From CAZUMJ01 sp964621605 (GTDB lineage Bacteria > Actinomycetota > Acidimicrobiia > Acidimicrobiales > Iamiaceae), in assembly GCA_964621605.1 (NCBI GenBank), contig CAZUMJ010000072.1:1-5602 (forward strand): a stretch of 5,602 bases of DNA. Direction: 5' to 3'. Positions 1-5,602 of this stretch are shown piece by piece (the stretch's first letter is position 1; every line of letters starts with the position of its first letter). The position numbers and the translations under genes are program-made. The notes under the pieces were generated by a model. It made no database searches, was not told the DNA's origin, and worked only from the letters and a program-made list of their open reading frames with translations.

Positions 1-2022
1 GTCGACGCTGTGGTCGTCGACGACGACGAGCTGCCAGTTCGGATAGGTCTGGGCCTCGACCGAGGCGACCGCTTGGCGCAGCAGGCCGAGGCGGTTGTGG
101 GTGCACAGCACGACGCTCACCTGGAGGTCGTGGGGAACGTCGGCGTCCGCGACCCACGCGGTGGTACGCCAGATCCGCAACTCGCGTTGCTGGTCGTCGA
201 GGCGGCGCTCGAGGTGCTCAGCCAACATCCGCGTGTCGTGGTGGGCCGCACCGAGACCGGCGAGCTCGTCGCTCACCCGCGGGTCAGCCTGGGGCGCGGC
301 CTCCCACCCCGACGGGTGCGGACCGCGCCGCGCCGCCCGTGCCTCGACCGCAGCCAACGAACGCCGCAGCACGCGACGGGCCGACCCGACAAGCGGTACC
401 CGGGTGAGGGGCGCCGCCGCCGCAGCACCGCCCCGAGCTGCCACCAACGCGGGGACGACGCTGCCGTCGACGTCGGTCAGCTGCACCCCCGCAGCGGCCG
501 ACAGCGTCGCGGTCAGGTCGACCGCCCGGATCGCCGGTTGGCGTACACCCGCGGCGATCCCCGGGCCGGTCGTGACGAGCAGGCCCAGCGGGAAGTGGTC
601 TCCGGTGCGCCAGTGGCGGTACGGCCGTGAGACCGTGCCGCTGCTCGGCGACCACACTCGCTCGATGGGTGCGCCGCGCTCCCACTCGACGAACAGGTCG
701 GCGAGCTGATCGCCTGCCTGGCGGCGGTAGTGGTCGTCGACCACGACCACATCGCGCACGACGGGACCGCCGGTGTCGACATTGACCAGCTCACGCAGCC
801 GGGCTGCGACCCACTCCTGCGCCTCCGCCTTCGCTTCTGGGCGGATCCGGCCCGACCCCTCCCGGCCCACCACGTTGAGGCGCACCGCGCCCACGACCGA
901 GTTGTTCGGGATCGCGTACCAACGCCGGGTGGCCCGTGCGGGCAGCTCGCCCTCGGGTGCGGGCGGCGCCGCATCGGCTCGCCGACGTACCAACGGTGCC
1001 GCCCGACGCAACACGACCGGGCGGACGCGCGCCGGCAGCAAGCCCGCCACCGTGGCAGCCACCCGCGTCGGGCCACCGAGAGCCCCGGGCTGGTCGAGGG
1101 CCGACTCCATCCGGGCCAGGACGGGGTCGAGCACGTCGGTTCCGTCGTGATGGGCGACCATGCCGTGCGAGAACAGCACGTAGACCTGGTCGTCCGGACG
1201 CAGGCACGCCAGGTGCGCTGCGAACGCCGCGTCGATGCGGCGATAGATGTCGAGCATCGGGTCGCCGCCGAGCGCGACGCGCTGCGCGGGATCGTGGCGG
1301 GGATGGTCGGGGTCGTGGACGTGCCAGAGCTGGTGCCCGACGCAGTGACCCTCGCCGAACACCGAGACGAACACGTCCCAGTCGTCGCGCGCGAGCAGCT
1401 CCAACGACACGGCCTCCTTGCGGGCCACGCCGTCGCGCAGCCGCTGCAACAGAGCCGCGTCTTCCTCCGGGGTGCGGACCACTCCTGCCCGGTTGAGGTA
1501 GTCGCAGGGTGCGAACTGGTCACGGCCGGGCGGCTCGGCGCACCCGACGGGGTGCGGGCCGCCGAGCGCGTCGATCTCGGCGCGCAGCTCCGGTGGCCAC
1601 GTGCCGGTCCCGTGATGGCGATCGTGGCAGCCCCACTCGACGACCATCGAGCCGTTGACGGGCGCCGGCCAGGTGTGGGGCACGTCGAGCACGACCACCC
1701 GGCGTCCCGCGTCGCTGAGACGTTCCCAGAACGGCGTGCCGCGCACCGACGTGGGGGTCGGCGACGTCTCACGCCACGCGTACGTCTGCGGGTCGATCTC
1801 GTCCCAGCAGAGGTAGCCGTGCCGATCGGGTTCGACCCCGGTGGTGATCGTGGGCCACAGAGCACTCACGAACACCCCGGTGGGAGCGACCACCTCGGCG
1901 CTGGTTCCCTGCGCCAACAGACGCGCCACCGTGGGGAGCTCGCCGGCAGCAGCCCAGCCCTGCACGAGGTGCAGGTCGCCGGCGTCGAGTGCCAACAACA
2001 CCACCCGACCGTGCTCGGACAC
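1..2022 (-). CDS. Alkaline-phosphatase-superfamily phosphodiesterase fused to a family 2 glycosyltransferase (3' end outside window)
   Basis: The frame stays open for 674 codons from GTG 2022 to the window edge; I translated it codon by codon and found no stop. Residues 1 to about 500 resemble type I phosphodiesterase/nucleotide pyrophosphatase members of the alkaline phosphatase superfamily: an N-terminal strand with Asp13 (LLALDAGD), a nucleophile region ending TTGVEPDRHGY (candidate Ser53), EGHCVGH (His226, His230), FSHGM (His286), a GREGSG segment near 388, and GDHFPLGL (His476) before GPGI. Residues about 535-634 are an Ala/Arg-rich linker with a charged, probably helical stretch (595-615). 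From 635, VSVVLCTHNR, QTYPNW and VVVDDHS are the classic start of a GT-A fold, family 2 glycosyltransferase. No signal peptide or membrane segment is seen, so it is probably cytosolic or membrane-associated. GTG 2022 is chosen because a TACAGT -10 box lies six bases upstream; GTG 2046 is an in-frame alternative. Substrates are unknown; a role in envelope glycan or phospho-glycan assembly is inferred. The fold assignments are firm, the function is not. Confidence 0.88.
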   Translation of the reverse strand, partial: MSEHGRVVLLALDAGDLHLVQGWAAAGELPTVARLLAQGTSAEVVAPTGVFVSALWPTITTGVEPDRHGYLCWDEIDPQTYAWRETSPTPTSVRGTPFWERLSDAGRRVVVLDVPHTWPAPVNGSMVVEWGCHDRHHGTGTWPPELRAEIDALGGPHPVGCAEPPGRDQFAPCDYLNRAGVVRTPEEDAALLQRLRDGVARKEAVSLELLARDDWDVFVSVFGEGHCVGHQLWHVHDPDHPRHDPAQRVALGGDPMLDIYRRIDAAFAAHLACLRPDDQVYVLFSHGMVAHHDGTDVLDPVLARMESALDQPGALGGPTRVAATVAGLLPARVRPVVLRRAAPLVRRRADAAPPAPEGELPARATRRWYAIPNNSVVGAVRLNVVGREGSGRIRPEAKAEAQEWVAARLRELVNVDTGGPVVRDVVVVDDHYRRQAGDQLADLFVEWERGAPIERVWSPSSGTVSRPYRHWRTGDHFPLGLLVTTGPGIAAGVRQPAIRAVDLTATLSAAAGVQLTDVDGSVVPALVAARGGAAAAAPLTRVPLVGSARRVLRRSLAAVEARAARRGPHPSGWEAAPQADPRVSDELAGLGAAHHDTRMLAEHLERRLDDQQRELRIWRTTAWVADADVPHDLQVSVVLCTHNRLGLLRQAVASVEAQTYPNWQLVVVDDHSVD

Positions 2023-2028
2023 GTCGAC

Positions 2029-2034
2029 ACTGTA
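2029..2034 (-). promoter_or_regulatory. -10 box of a leaderless-type promoter for the phosphodiesterase-glycosyltransferase gene
   Basis: On the minus strand TACAGT matches the TAnnnT pattern and is followed by six bases (GTCGAC) and then GTG 2022. No Shine-Dalgarno-like purine run precedes this GTG. The spacing would put the transcript start at or within a base or two of the start codon, as in leaderless mRNAs common in actinobacteria. No convincing -35 hexamer was found 16-19 bases upstream. Confidence 0.45.
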
Positions 2035-2042
2035 GAGGGAGC

Positions 2043-2053
2043 GCACAATGTGC
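2043..2053. promoter_or_regulatory. Short perfect inverted repeat in the divergent intergenic region
   Basis: GCACA-A-TGTGC is an 11-base perfect inverted repeat with a single central base. It lies between the two divergent genes, just upstream of the putative minus-strand -10 box and about 90 bases before the dioxygenase start. This is a reasonable place for an operator, but five-base arms arise easily by chance and no regulator gene is adjacent. Apart from this and the -10 box, I see nothing else convincing in 2023-2134. Confidence 0.22.
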
Positions 2054-2134
2054 CGAGACGTTCAGCAATCTCACAGCCAGCTCCGAGACAGCCTCCACGC
2101 TCCACGGCGACGATCTCGCCATGCCGAGCACTCG

Positions 2135-2140
2135 AAGGAG
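2135..2140 (+). promoter_or_regulatory. Ribosome binding site deciding the dioxygenase start
   Basis: AAGGAG lies four bases before ATG 2145. A second in-frame ATG at 2121, eight codons upstream, has no purine-rich site before it and would place this AAGGAG inside the coding region. The site therefore favours ATG 2145, although the spacing is at the short end of the normal range. Confidence 0.6.
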
Positions 2141-2144
2141 CCCC

Positions 2145-3134
2145 ATGACCCGCCCCAGCCTTGCGACCCCCGCGACGCCCGCGACGCCCGCCGACGATGC
2201 ACCGCCGCGACCGGTCCCGCGGCCCGCCGCGCGCCGCCCAGGCGTTGGTCCGCAGATCACGATCGGTCGCCGGCGAGCACTCACGCTGGTGGGGGGCGTC
2301 GCGCTCGCAACGGTGGCGGGCTGTGCGAACGGCACGGATCGGGCGAGCTCCGCCGCACCGACCACCACGGACGGTTCCGGATCCCCCTCCTCCACCACGA
2401 CCACGACCACCACCACGACCGGCAACGCCCGACCGAACGGCCCCGGCGGCCCGGGGGCCGCCGGGGGCGGACCCGGTGGTGCACCCCCACAGCAGACCCC
2501 GGTGGAAGCGGGGACGATCCCGGAGGAGACGGCCGGCCCCTACCCCGGCGACGGCTCCAACGGGCCGAACGTGTTGGACCAGGACGGCGTGGTGCGGCGC
2601 AACCTCACCACCAGTTTCGGCGACGCGAAGGGACGGGCGGAAGGGGTTCCACTGACGGTGACCCTGACGGTCGTCGACCTGTCGGAGAACGCACGGAAGC
2701 TGGAGGGCGCCGCGGTGTACGCGTGGCACTGCAACCGCGACGGCAACTACTCGCTGTACAGCGGCACGGCCCAGGACGAGAACTACCTGCGCGGCGTCCA
2801 GGTCGCAGATGAAAACGGCGTCGTGACGTTCGAGACGATCTTCCCCGCCGCCTACTCGGGGCGCTGGCCCCACATCCACTTCGAGGTGTATCCCGACCTC
2901 GCGACGGCGAAGGCGTCGGGGACGAAGCTCCGCACCTCACAGCTCGCTCTGCCCGCCGCGGCGTGCAAGGACGTGTACGCGCACGCGGACGGCTACGAGC
3001 GCAGCGCCACCAACCTGGAGCAGACGCCCCTCGCCCAGGACAACGTCTTCTCCGACGGCTGGTCGCTGCAGACACCCACCATGACCGGCAGCGTGGCGAA
3101 GGGCTTCGTCGCCACCCTCGTCGTCCCGGTGTGA
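2145..3134 (+). CDS. Secreted Tat-type lipoprotein, intradiol ring-cleavage dioxygenase family
   Basis: This 329-residue protein belongs to the family of Fe(III) enzymes (protocatechuate 3,4-dioxygenase type) that cleave catechol rings between the two hydroxyls. By comparison with the protocatechuate 3,4-dioxygenase beta subunit, the iron ligands are Tyr202 (in DGNYS), Tyr237 (in PAAYSG), His243 and His245 (HIHF), with the conserved Arg240 three residues before the first His. The N-terminus is a long Pro/Ala-rich n-region, then a twin-arginine stretch GRRRAL at 41-46, a hydrophobic core and the lipobox VAGC with Cys60. It should therefore be folded in the cytoplasm, exported by Tat and lipid-anchored outside. 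Residues 61 to about 120 form a low-complexity linker (nine consecutive Thr at 84-92, then Gly/Pro-rich). The catalytic domain spans about 125-325. No ring-degradation genes adjoin it, so the natural substrate is unknown; extracellular aromatics are a plausible inference. ATG 2121 is an alternative start. Confidence 0.92.
   Translation: MTRPSLATPATPATPADDAPPRPVPRPAARRPGVGPQITIGRRRALTLVGGVALATVAGCANGTDRASSAAPTTTDGSGSPSSTTTTTTTTTGNARPNGPGGPGAAGGGPGGAPPQQTPVEAGTIPEETAGPYPGDGSNGPNVLDQDGVVRRNLTTSFGDAKGRAEGVPLTVTLTVVDLSENARKLEGAAVYAWHCNRDGNYSLYSGTAQDENYLRGVQVADENGVVTFETIFPAAYSGRWPHIHFEVYPDLATAKASGTKLRTSQLALPAAACKDVYAHADGYERSATNLEQTPLAQDNVFSDGWSLQTPTMTGSVAKGFVATLVVPV
2394..2420 (+). repeat. Nine-codon threonine tract (ACC/ACG simple repeat) inside the dioxygenase gene
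   Basis: Nine consecutive Thr codons, only ACC and ACG, encode residues 84-92 between the lipidated Cys60 and the catalytic domain. Such Thr tracts act as extended spacers in exported actinobacterial proteins and can be O-glycosylated in some species. The near-repetitive DNA could vary in length between strains. Confidence 0.8.
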
Positions 3135-3151
3135 GACGCCGCACCGCCGCT

Positions 3152-3172
3152 CCGCCGGGTTCGGCCCGGCGG
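3152..3172 (+). terminator. GC hairpin after the dioxygenase gene
   Basis: CCGCCGGG and CCCGGCGG form a perfect eight-base-pair stem around a TTCGG loop, 17 bases after the dioxygenase stop codon. No T-run follows, so it is not a classical intrinsic terminator. Strong GC hairpins without a T-run are often found at gene ends in high-GC actinobacteria, and this one may terminate or protect the transcript before the tRNA gene. Confidence 0.5.
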
Positions 3173-3183
3173 GGAGCCGCTGC

Positions 3184-3189
3184 TAACCT
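3184..3189 (+). promoter_or_regulatory. Extended -10 box for the tRNA-Asn gene
   Basis: TAACCT, preceded by TGC (an extended -10 TGn motif), ends 17 bases before the mature tRNA 5' end. A transcript starting about seven bases downstream would carry a leader of roughly ten bases for RNase P to remove. A -35 element is not clear: the spacing would place it in the loop and 3' arm of the preceding hairpin. Confidence 0.4.
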
Positions 3190-3206
3190 GCCAGCCCGCA
3201 GTTCCT

Positions 3207-3279
3207 TCCGGGGTAGCTCAACTGGCAGAGCAAACGGCTGTTAACCGTTAGGTTGAGAGTTCGAGCCTCTCCCCCGGAG
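3207..3279 (+). tRNA. tRNA-Asn (anticodon GUU)
   Basis: The cloverleaf folds by eye with perfect helices: acceptor TCCGGGG/CCCCGGA, D stem GCTC/GAGC, anticodon stem AACGG/CCGTT with loop CTGTTAA and anticodon GTT at 3240-3242, and T stem GAGAG/CTCTC around TTCGAGC. T8 and A9 are in place. The discriminator is G at 3279 and CCA is not encoded, so it must be added after transcription. It stands alone, with its own likely promoter and a hairpin downstream. No copy of its 3' end is seen elsewhere in the window, so there is no sign of an integrated element here. Confidence 0.97.
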
Positions 3280-3292
3280 CACCATCGTGGAC

Positions 3293-3325
3293 CGTTCCCC
3301 CGCCGGGCTTCCCGACGGGGGAACG
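3293..3325 (+). terminator. Strong hairpin downstream of tRNA-Asn
   Basis: CGTTCCCCCG pairs perfectly with CGGGGGAACG (ten base pairs). One C/A mismatch follows, then four more pairs capped by a CTT loop. It begins 13 bases after the tRNA and lacks a following T-run. The position suggests termination or 3'-end definition of the tRNA transcript, separating it from the thioesterase gene. The rest of the gap (3326-3450) holds no gene or motif I can support. Confidence 0.55.
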
Positions 3326-3458
3326 AGCGTCCTCAGGACCTGCCGCACGCCTGACGCCCATACGCCCTGCCACGTTCGCTCGACCCGTGCCCCCAGGCTC
3401 TCCGCCGCTGCCAGGCACACCTACGGGAATGGACTGCGGTGCCGCACCGACCGGTCCG

Positions 3459-3464
3459 TAGGCT
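3459..3464 (+). promoter_or_regulatory. -10 box of a leaderless-type promoter for the thioesterase gene
   Basis: TAGGCT (TAnnnT pattern) is followed by eight bases and then ATG 3473. No Shine-Dalgarno sequence is present between them (CGGCGCCC). The layout matches the one before the minus-strand gene at 2022 and implies that transcription starts at or very near the ATG. The upstream 3435-3449 stretch has small overlapping inverted repeats of doubtful meaning, and no clear -35 was found. Confidence 0.5.
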
Positions 3465-3472
3465 CGGCGCCC

Positions 3473-4366
3473 ATGACCGAGAGCGCGTTCACCCGCCAGA
3501 CCGCCGTCGCCGCAGACCCGGACACACCGGGTCGCTACACGGTCGACATCACCGGCGACTGGAACGCGCCGATCATCCCCCACGGCGGGCTCGTGACCGC
3601 CCTGGCGCTGCGGGCCATGGCAGCCGAGCTCGACGACCCCGACGAGTGCCTCCGATCCTCGTCCACGGTCTTCGCCGCGCAGGTCCGCCCGGGCCCCGTC
3701 GAGATCGACGTGACGGTGCTGCGGCGAGGCCGGTCGATGTCGCAGGCGAGCGCCACAGTCCGCTCGGTGGGCGAATCCGCCGGCCACACCGTGGTGGCGG
3801 TGTTCGGCCGCGCCCGTCCCGGCTTCTCGTTCACCGAGCTGGCCATCCCCGAAGTGCCCGACCCAGAGGACTGCCCGTCGTGGCGCGATCCCCTCCCCGC
3901 CGACTCACCCGACGACTGGCGGGCACGCTTCAAGCCCACCTTCTGGGAACAAGTCGAGGGGCGCAGCGCGCTCGGCCATGCACCGTGGGAGGACTACGTG
4001 CCGACCACATCCGAGCGTGCGAGCTGGTACCGCTTCGACGAGACACCCCGCCTCGACGACGGCCGCATCGACCCGCTCGCGCTCGTCACGCTGTGCGACA
4101 CGATGCCCGGCGCCGTCGGCGAACGACTCGGGCCCGTCGGCGGTGTCTGGCTGTCACCGTCGGCCGACCTGACCGTGCACCTCCTCGGGGATGCACGCTC
4201 CGAATGGCTGCTCGCGCACAACCACGCCCGCCACGCCGGCGACGGGTACGCCTCGGTCGAGTTGGCCTTGTGGGACCCTGCCGACGGCGGCACGCTCGTC
4301 GCCTACGGCACGCAGATGATCTTCTTCAGCTTCCCCGACGGCCCGCCCTCGGTGGCGCAGGGCTAG
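3473..4366 (+). CDS. Acyl-CoA thioesterase, double hotdog fold (TesB / 4HBT_3 type)
   Basis: The 297-residue product has the size and pattern of TesB-like thioesterases, which hydrolyse acyl-CoA to free acid and CoA in the cytosol. The N-terminal hotdog (about 1-120) shows the PHGGLVTALALRAM central helix and the VLRRGRSMSQASATV strand pair. The C-terminal hotdog (about 180-290) carries residues matching the TesB catalytic triad by order and spacing: Asp209 (LCDTMPGA), Thr234 (ADLTVH) and Gln281 (GTQMIFF), compared with Asp204, Thr228 and Gln278 in E. coli TesB. ATG 3473 is chosen because homology starts here and a TAGGCT -10 box lies just upstream. An upstream in-frame GTG at 3287 would add 62 residues of non-conserved sequence running through the hairpin after the tRNA, so it is rejected. 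The stop lies 16 bases from the stop of the convergent gene. The acyl chain specificity cannot be read from the sequence. Confidence 0.9.
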   Translation: MTESAFTRQTAVAADPDTPGRYTVDITGDWNAPIIPHGGLVTALALRAMAAELDDPDECLRSSSTVFAAQVRPGPVEIDVTVLRRGRSMSQASATVRSVGESAGHTVVAVFGRARPGFSFTELAIPEVPDPEDCPSWRDPLPADSPDDWRARFKPTFWEQVEGRSALGHAPWEDYVPTTSERASWYRFDETPRLDDGRIDPLALVTLCDTMPGAVGERLGPVGGVWLSPSADLTVHLLGDARSEWLLAHNHARHAGDGYASVELALWDPADGGTLVAYGTQMIFFSFPDGPPSVAQG

Positions 4367-4382
4367 CGATCCGTCACAGCCT

Positions 4383-5602
4383 TCACACGGGGACGAACGC
4401 CCCGCCCACGAGCTGGTAGCCCGGCGGCAGCACCGCCGGTGTGCCGATGAGGCCGCTGGAATCCGTCTGGTACAGCACGACGCCGCTGAAGTTCGTGCCT
4501 GTCACGTCGACGTTCGCCAGCACGACGTAGTCGAGCCTGCCGTTCGTGAGGTTCGAGCCGGACAGGTCGGCCCCGGTGAGGTCGATCCCGTCAAAGTCGT
4601 AGCCCGTGAAGTCGACGCCGGACAGGTTGGCACCCGGGCCGCCGATGTAGCCGTTCTGGAGCCACCTCCAACCGACCGGGAGGTCCGTCGCCAGGCCAAC
4701 GAGGCCGCCGGTGGTGGCATGCGTGAGGTTCGCACTCCTGAAGTTGGCTGCATCCACCGTGGCGCCGGTGAGGATTGCGTTCGTGAGGTCGGCGCCGGCC
4801 ATGTTCTGGCCGGTCAGGTCGGCTCCAGTGAGGTCCGCCCCCATCAGGTGCAGCCCGGCGAGGGTCGCGACCGAGGAGCGCAGGTCAGCCCCGGCCAGGT
4901 CGGCGCCAGGGCCGACGAGGTAGCCGCCGGTGCAGGCCCAGTTGGTCGGCAGCGCCACCGGGGTGCCCACGATGCCGCCCGAGGAGACCCCGGTGAGCGT
5001 GGTGCCCGAGAGGTCCGCGCCCGTGAGGTTCGCGCCCGCCAGGTCGGTGCCGGTGAGGTCACGCGAGCCCAGGTCGCACCCGGACCAGTCGACCCCGGGG
5101 TGCGCCGGCACGTCACAACGGGCGACGACGGACACGACGAGCGAGCCGCTGGTGCTCGGCGCTCGGTCGGTGTCGCCCGAGTAGACCGCGTGCACCGAGT
5201 GGTTCCCCACCGAGAGGGTGACCGTCAGGCTGCTCGCTCCACTGCTGAGCGGTGCGGAGCCGAGCGACGTGGTGCCCTCGAAGTACTCGACGGATCCCGT
5301 CGCGGTGCCGCCACCGGTGACCGCCACCGACGCGTTGAGCAGGGTCGGGTAGCCATCGCCCGAGGCGCTGAGCGACGTGGTGGTCGCACGCTGGTCGACC
5401 GTGAGCGACACCGTCTTCGTCACCGACTCATACGTGGACGGATCGTCAGGCGTGAACGTCACCGACAACGTGTGCGTGCCTGCCGGAAGCACCGTCCCCG
5501 CAGCAGGCGAGTACACGAACGTCCCCGCCACATCAGCCGACGCATCCAACTGCACCCCGCCCAACGCGGCCCCGTAGGTGATGTGCGCCGGGTCGGCCCA
5601 CG
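4383..5602 (-). CDS. Ig-like / pentapeptide-repeat surface protein (5' end outside window)
   Basis: The frame is open from the window edge to TGA at 4385-4383, giving 405 residues of the C-terminal part; the true start is upstream. Residues 1-68 form a bacterial Ig-like repeat (WADPAHITYGAAL, then AGTHTLSVTFTP). Residues 69-158 form a second Ig-like repeat of the Big_3_5 type (SLGSAPLSSG, GNHSVHAVYSGD). From about 163 onward there are A(D/N)LxG-type pentapeptide repeats, such as GTDLAGANLTGADL, expected to build a right-handed beta-helix. Three spacers of the form GxxG-(T/L)-xxx-LP-xx-(W/Y) interrupt the helix, and the last one ends the protein at VPV. There is no sortase motif, C-terminal membrane helix or catalytic site. 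Cys162, Cys175 and Cys223 could form a disulphide. Secretion is likely from the Ig repeats, but the signal peptide would be off-window. Function is unknown; adhesion or a structural surface role is a guess. Confidence 0.9.
   Translation of the reverse strand, partial: WADPAHITYGAALGGVQLDASADVAGTFVYSPAAGTVLPAGTHTLSVTFTPDDPSTYESVTKTVSLTVDQRATTTSLSASGDGYPTLLNASVAVTGGGTATGSVEYFEGTTSLGSAPLSSGASSLTVTLSVGNHSVHAVYSGDTDRAPSTSGSLVVSVVARCDVPAHPGVDWSGCDLGSRDLTGTDLAGANLTGADLSGTTLTGVSSGGIVGTPVALPTNWACTGGYLVGPGADLAGADLRSSVATLAGLHLMGADLTGADLTGQNMAGADLTNAILTGATVDAANFRSANLTHATTGGLVGLATDLPVGWRWLQNGYIGGPGANLSGVDFTGYDFDGIDLTGADLSGSNLTNGRLDYVVLANVDVTGTNFSGVVLYQTDSSGLIGTPAVLPPGYQLVGGAFVPV
4386..5114 (-). repeat. 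Pentapeptide-repeat array with three interrupting spacer modules
   Basis: Within the surface-protein gene, about 30 pentapeptides lie in three blocks. Each block is followed by a spacer of 26-29 residues, at bases 4905-4985, 4632-4718 and 4386-4463. The spacers share GIVG/GLVG/GLIG, an LP pair, an aromatic (NW, GW, GY) and GGY/NGY/GGA. The first two continue into GPGA(D/N)L and the next block. The spacer period is 89 then 85 residues, so the array is a higher-order repeat of block plus spacer. Confidence 0.8.

Noticed and set aside
513..1865. Open frame of 450 codons on the minus strand
   Set aside because: It is another frame of the same real gene, with Arg/Ser/Thr-rich composition and no motif. 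The correct frame is open to the window edge and carries the phosphodiesterase and glycosyltransferase motifs.
2053..2089. Direct repeat CCGAGAC at 2053-2059 and 2083-2089
   Set aside because: Seven bases repeated 30 bases apart is weak, and no other copy or promoter relation supports a binding site.
730..2148. Long open frame of 472 codons on the plus strand, opposite the phosphodiesterase-glycosyltransferase gene
   Set aside because: Its product has no recognisable domain and is rich in His, Arg, Gly and Pro, as expected from the antisense of a GC-rich gene. The opposite frame contains clear family motifs along its length.
1866..2879. Minus-strand open frame spanning the intergenic region and the antisense of the dioxygenase
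   Set aside because: It crosses the divergent promoter region and overlaps two well-supported genes, and its low-complexity Val/Gly/Arg product is an artefact of the Thr and Gly/Pro codon runs on the other strand.
3207..3279. tRNA-Asn as an attachment site for an integrated element
   Set aside because: No repeat of the tRNA 3' end, integrase or phage-like gene is visible in the window.
3435..3449. Overlapping small inverted repeats (TGCGG-TG-CCGCA and CGGTG-CCG-CACCG) upstream of the thioesterase
   Set aside because: Five-base GC arms are expected by chance at this base composition, and the two overlapping symmetries argue against one defined operator.
3287..3472. N-terminal extension of the thioesterase from GTG 3287
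   Set aside because: The 62 extra residues have no family resemblance, run through the hairpin after the tRNA, and are made unnecessary by ATG 3473 with its -10 box.

Overview
The window is GC-rich (near 70% by eye) and gene-dense. It looks like chromosome of a high-GC actinobacterium. The clues are strong G/C third-position preference, TAnnnT -10 boxes placed 6 to 8 bases before start codons that lack a Shine-Dalgarno sequence (leaderless-type starts), a Tat/lipobox secreted protein, and a tRNA gene without an encoded CCA end. A lineage such as Acidimicrobiia would fit, but that is inference and no marker gene proves it.

Layout, left to right. (1) Positions 2022 to 1 on the minus strand hold the first 674 codons of a large open frame that leaves the window. 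An alkaline-phosphatase-superfamily (type I phosphodiesterase-like) domain is followed in the same frame by a linker and the start of a family 2 glycosyltransferase domain. (2) A divergent intergenic region of about 120 bases holds a leaderless-type promoter for the minus-strand gene and a small perfect inverted repeat. (3) Positions 2145-3134 (+) encode a Tat-exported lipoprotein of the intradiol ring-cleavage dioxygenase family with all four iron ligands and the active-site Arg recognisable. (4) A GC hairpin, then tRNA-Asn(GUU) at 3207-3279, then a second, stronger hairpin. (5) Positions 3473-4366 (+) encode a double-hotdog acyl-CoA thioesterase (TesB/4HBT_3 type), apparently leaderless. (6) Only 16 bases later, convergent on the minus strand, lies the 3' part of a large surface-type protein made of two Ig-like repeats followed by pentapeptide repeats interrupted by three copies of a distinct spacer motif. 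Its 5' end is outside the window.

The genes do not form one operon: each is separately transcribed and the orientation changes several times. Two products are predicted to be exported or cell-surface associated (the dioxygenase and the Ig/pentapeptide protein). The phosphodiesterase-glycosyltransferase fusion points to envelope glycan metabolism. The thioesterase is ordinary cytosolic acyl-CoA metabolism. No mobile element, CRISPR array or phage gene was seen. The most unusual item is the fusion protein at the left edge, with its altered metal-ligand set.
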